DNA from: Candidatus Bathyarchaeota archaeon
Lineage (GTDB): Archaea; Thermoproteota; Bathyarchaeia; TCS64
Reading direction: 5' to 3'
DNA length: 5,590 nt
NCBI GenBank assembly: GCA_030602935.1
Contig: JAUVYU010000062.1
Location: 1-5,590 of the forward strand
The first letter of the stretch is position 1. Every line of letters starts with the position of its first letter. The notes under the pieces are model-generated. The model was not told the DNA's origin. It did no database searches and saw nothing but the letters and a program-made list of their open reading frames with translations. A program made the position numbers and the translations under genes. Positions 5,483 to 5,590 of this stretch are shown here, piece by piece.

Positions 5483-5590
5483 TCAGTCGCTCTCGTAGAC
5501 GACAGCGTTCAGGACGCCGTGCTGCCCGGGTCGGGATACAATCTTGGCTAGGCCCTTCTCGGTCCTGATGATGACACCCTTGGTGATGAC
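5483..5590 (-). CDS. rps8e: Small ribosomal subunit protein eS8 (S8e), C-terminal fragment
   Basis: Only the last 35 codons are in the window; the gene runs off the right edge and archaeal S8e is about 125-130 residues, so roughly a quarter is present. The reverse-strand frame from base 5590 reads VITKGVIIRTEKGLAKIVSR and then PGQHGVLNAVVYESD before TGA at 5483-5485. The pattern ITKG-x-I-I-x-T-x-x-G-x-A-x-V-x-x-RPGQ-x-G-V-x-NAV is the classic end of archaeal S8e, a structural protein of the 30S subunit. It is followed by SRP19 in the same direction, which supports the assignment. Confidence 0.9.
   Translation of the reverse strand, partial: VITKGVIIRTEKGLAKIVSRPGQHGVLNAVVYESD

Noticed and set aside
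1..5590. CRISPR array, insertion sequence, attachment site or integrase-linked element
   Set aside because: I saw no direct-repeat series, terminal inverted repeats or transposase/integrase motifs on either strand. Every gene except possibly the archaeosortase and amidohydrolase looks like core archaeal content.

Overview
The window is archaeal. It carries an archaeal TFB, archaeal-type Gar1, SRP19 and ribosomal protein S8e, and the intergenic gaps hold TATA-like boxes at archaeal spacing, several followed by start codons that would be leaderless or nearly so. The order S8e-SRP19-Gar1-TFB is one I associate with the TACK lineages (Thermoproteota and relatives such as Bathyarchaeia). I cannot assign a genus from sequence alone. 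Most coding sequence is GC-rich and the short intergenic gaps are AT-rich. The window is almost fully coding: the longest gap without a gene is about 105 bases, so no unexplained stretch exceeds 300 bases.

Layout. Positions 1-501 (+) hold the C-terminal part of a PP-loop tRNA sulfur-transfer enzyme of the TtuA/Ncs6/TtcA superfamily, cut by the window edge. Positions 607-1998 (+) hold a metal-dependent amidohydrolase of the cytosine deaminase/ATZ-TRZ type with an unusual active-site loop. Converging on it with a 9-base gap, 2008-2610 (-) encodes a membrane-embedded archaeosortase/exosortase-family protein. Divergent from that, 2728-3798 (+) encodes a myo-inositol-1-phosphate synthase. Its 3' end faces the end of an information-processing cluster on the minus strand, read from right to left: S8e (partial, 5483-5590), SRP19 (5133-5423), Gar1 (4803-5057) and TFB (3881-4798).

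How the genes fit together. The minus-strand cluster groups ribosome assembly (S8e), membrane targeting of nascent proteins (SRP19), RNA-guided pseudouridylation (Gar1) and transcription initiation (TFB). Gar1 and TFB are separated by only 4 bases and are almost certainly co-transcribed. The inositol phosphate synthase would supply the headgroup precursor of archaeal phosphoinositol ether lipids or of compatible solutes. The archaeosortase would process or anchor surface proteins, so both of these divergent genes touch the cell envelope, although nothing here shows direct coupling. The amidohydrolase and the tRNA thiolase look like unconnected single-gene units.

I do not see an obviously new multi-gene system. 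The parts most worth a second look are the amidohydrolase with Gln in place of the usual HxxE acid, the archaeosortase without a visible substrate, the altered PP-loop-family motif in the tRNA thiolase, and a TGAACGTT motif that occurs in two intergenic regions.
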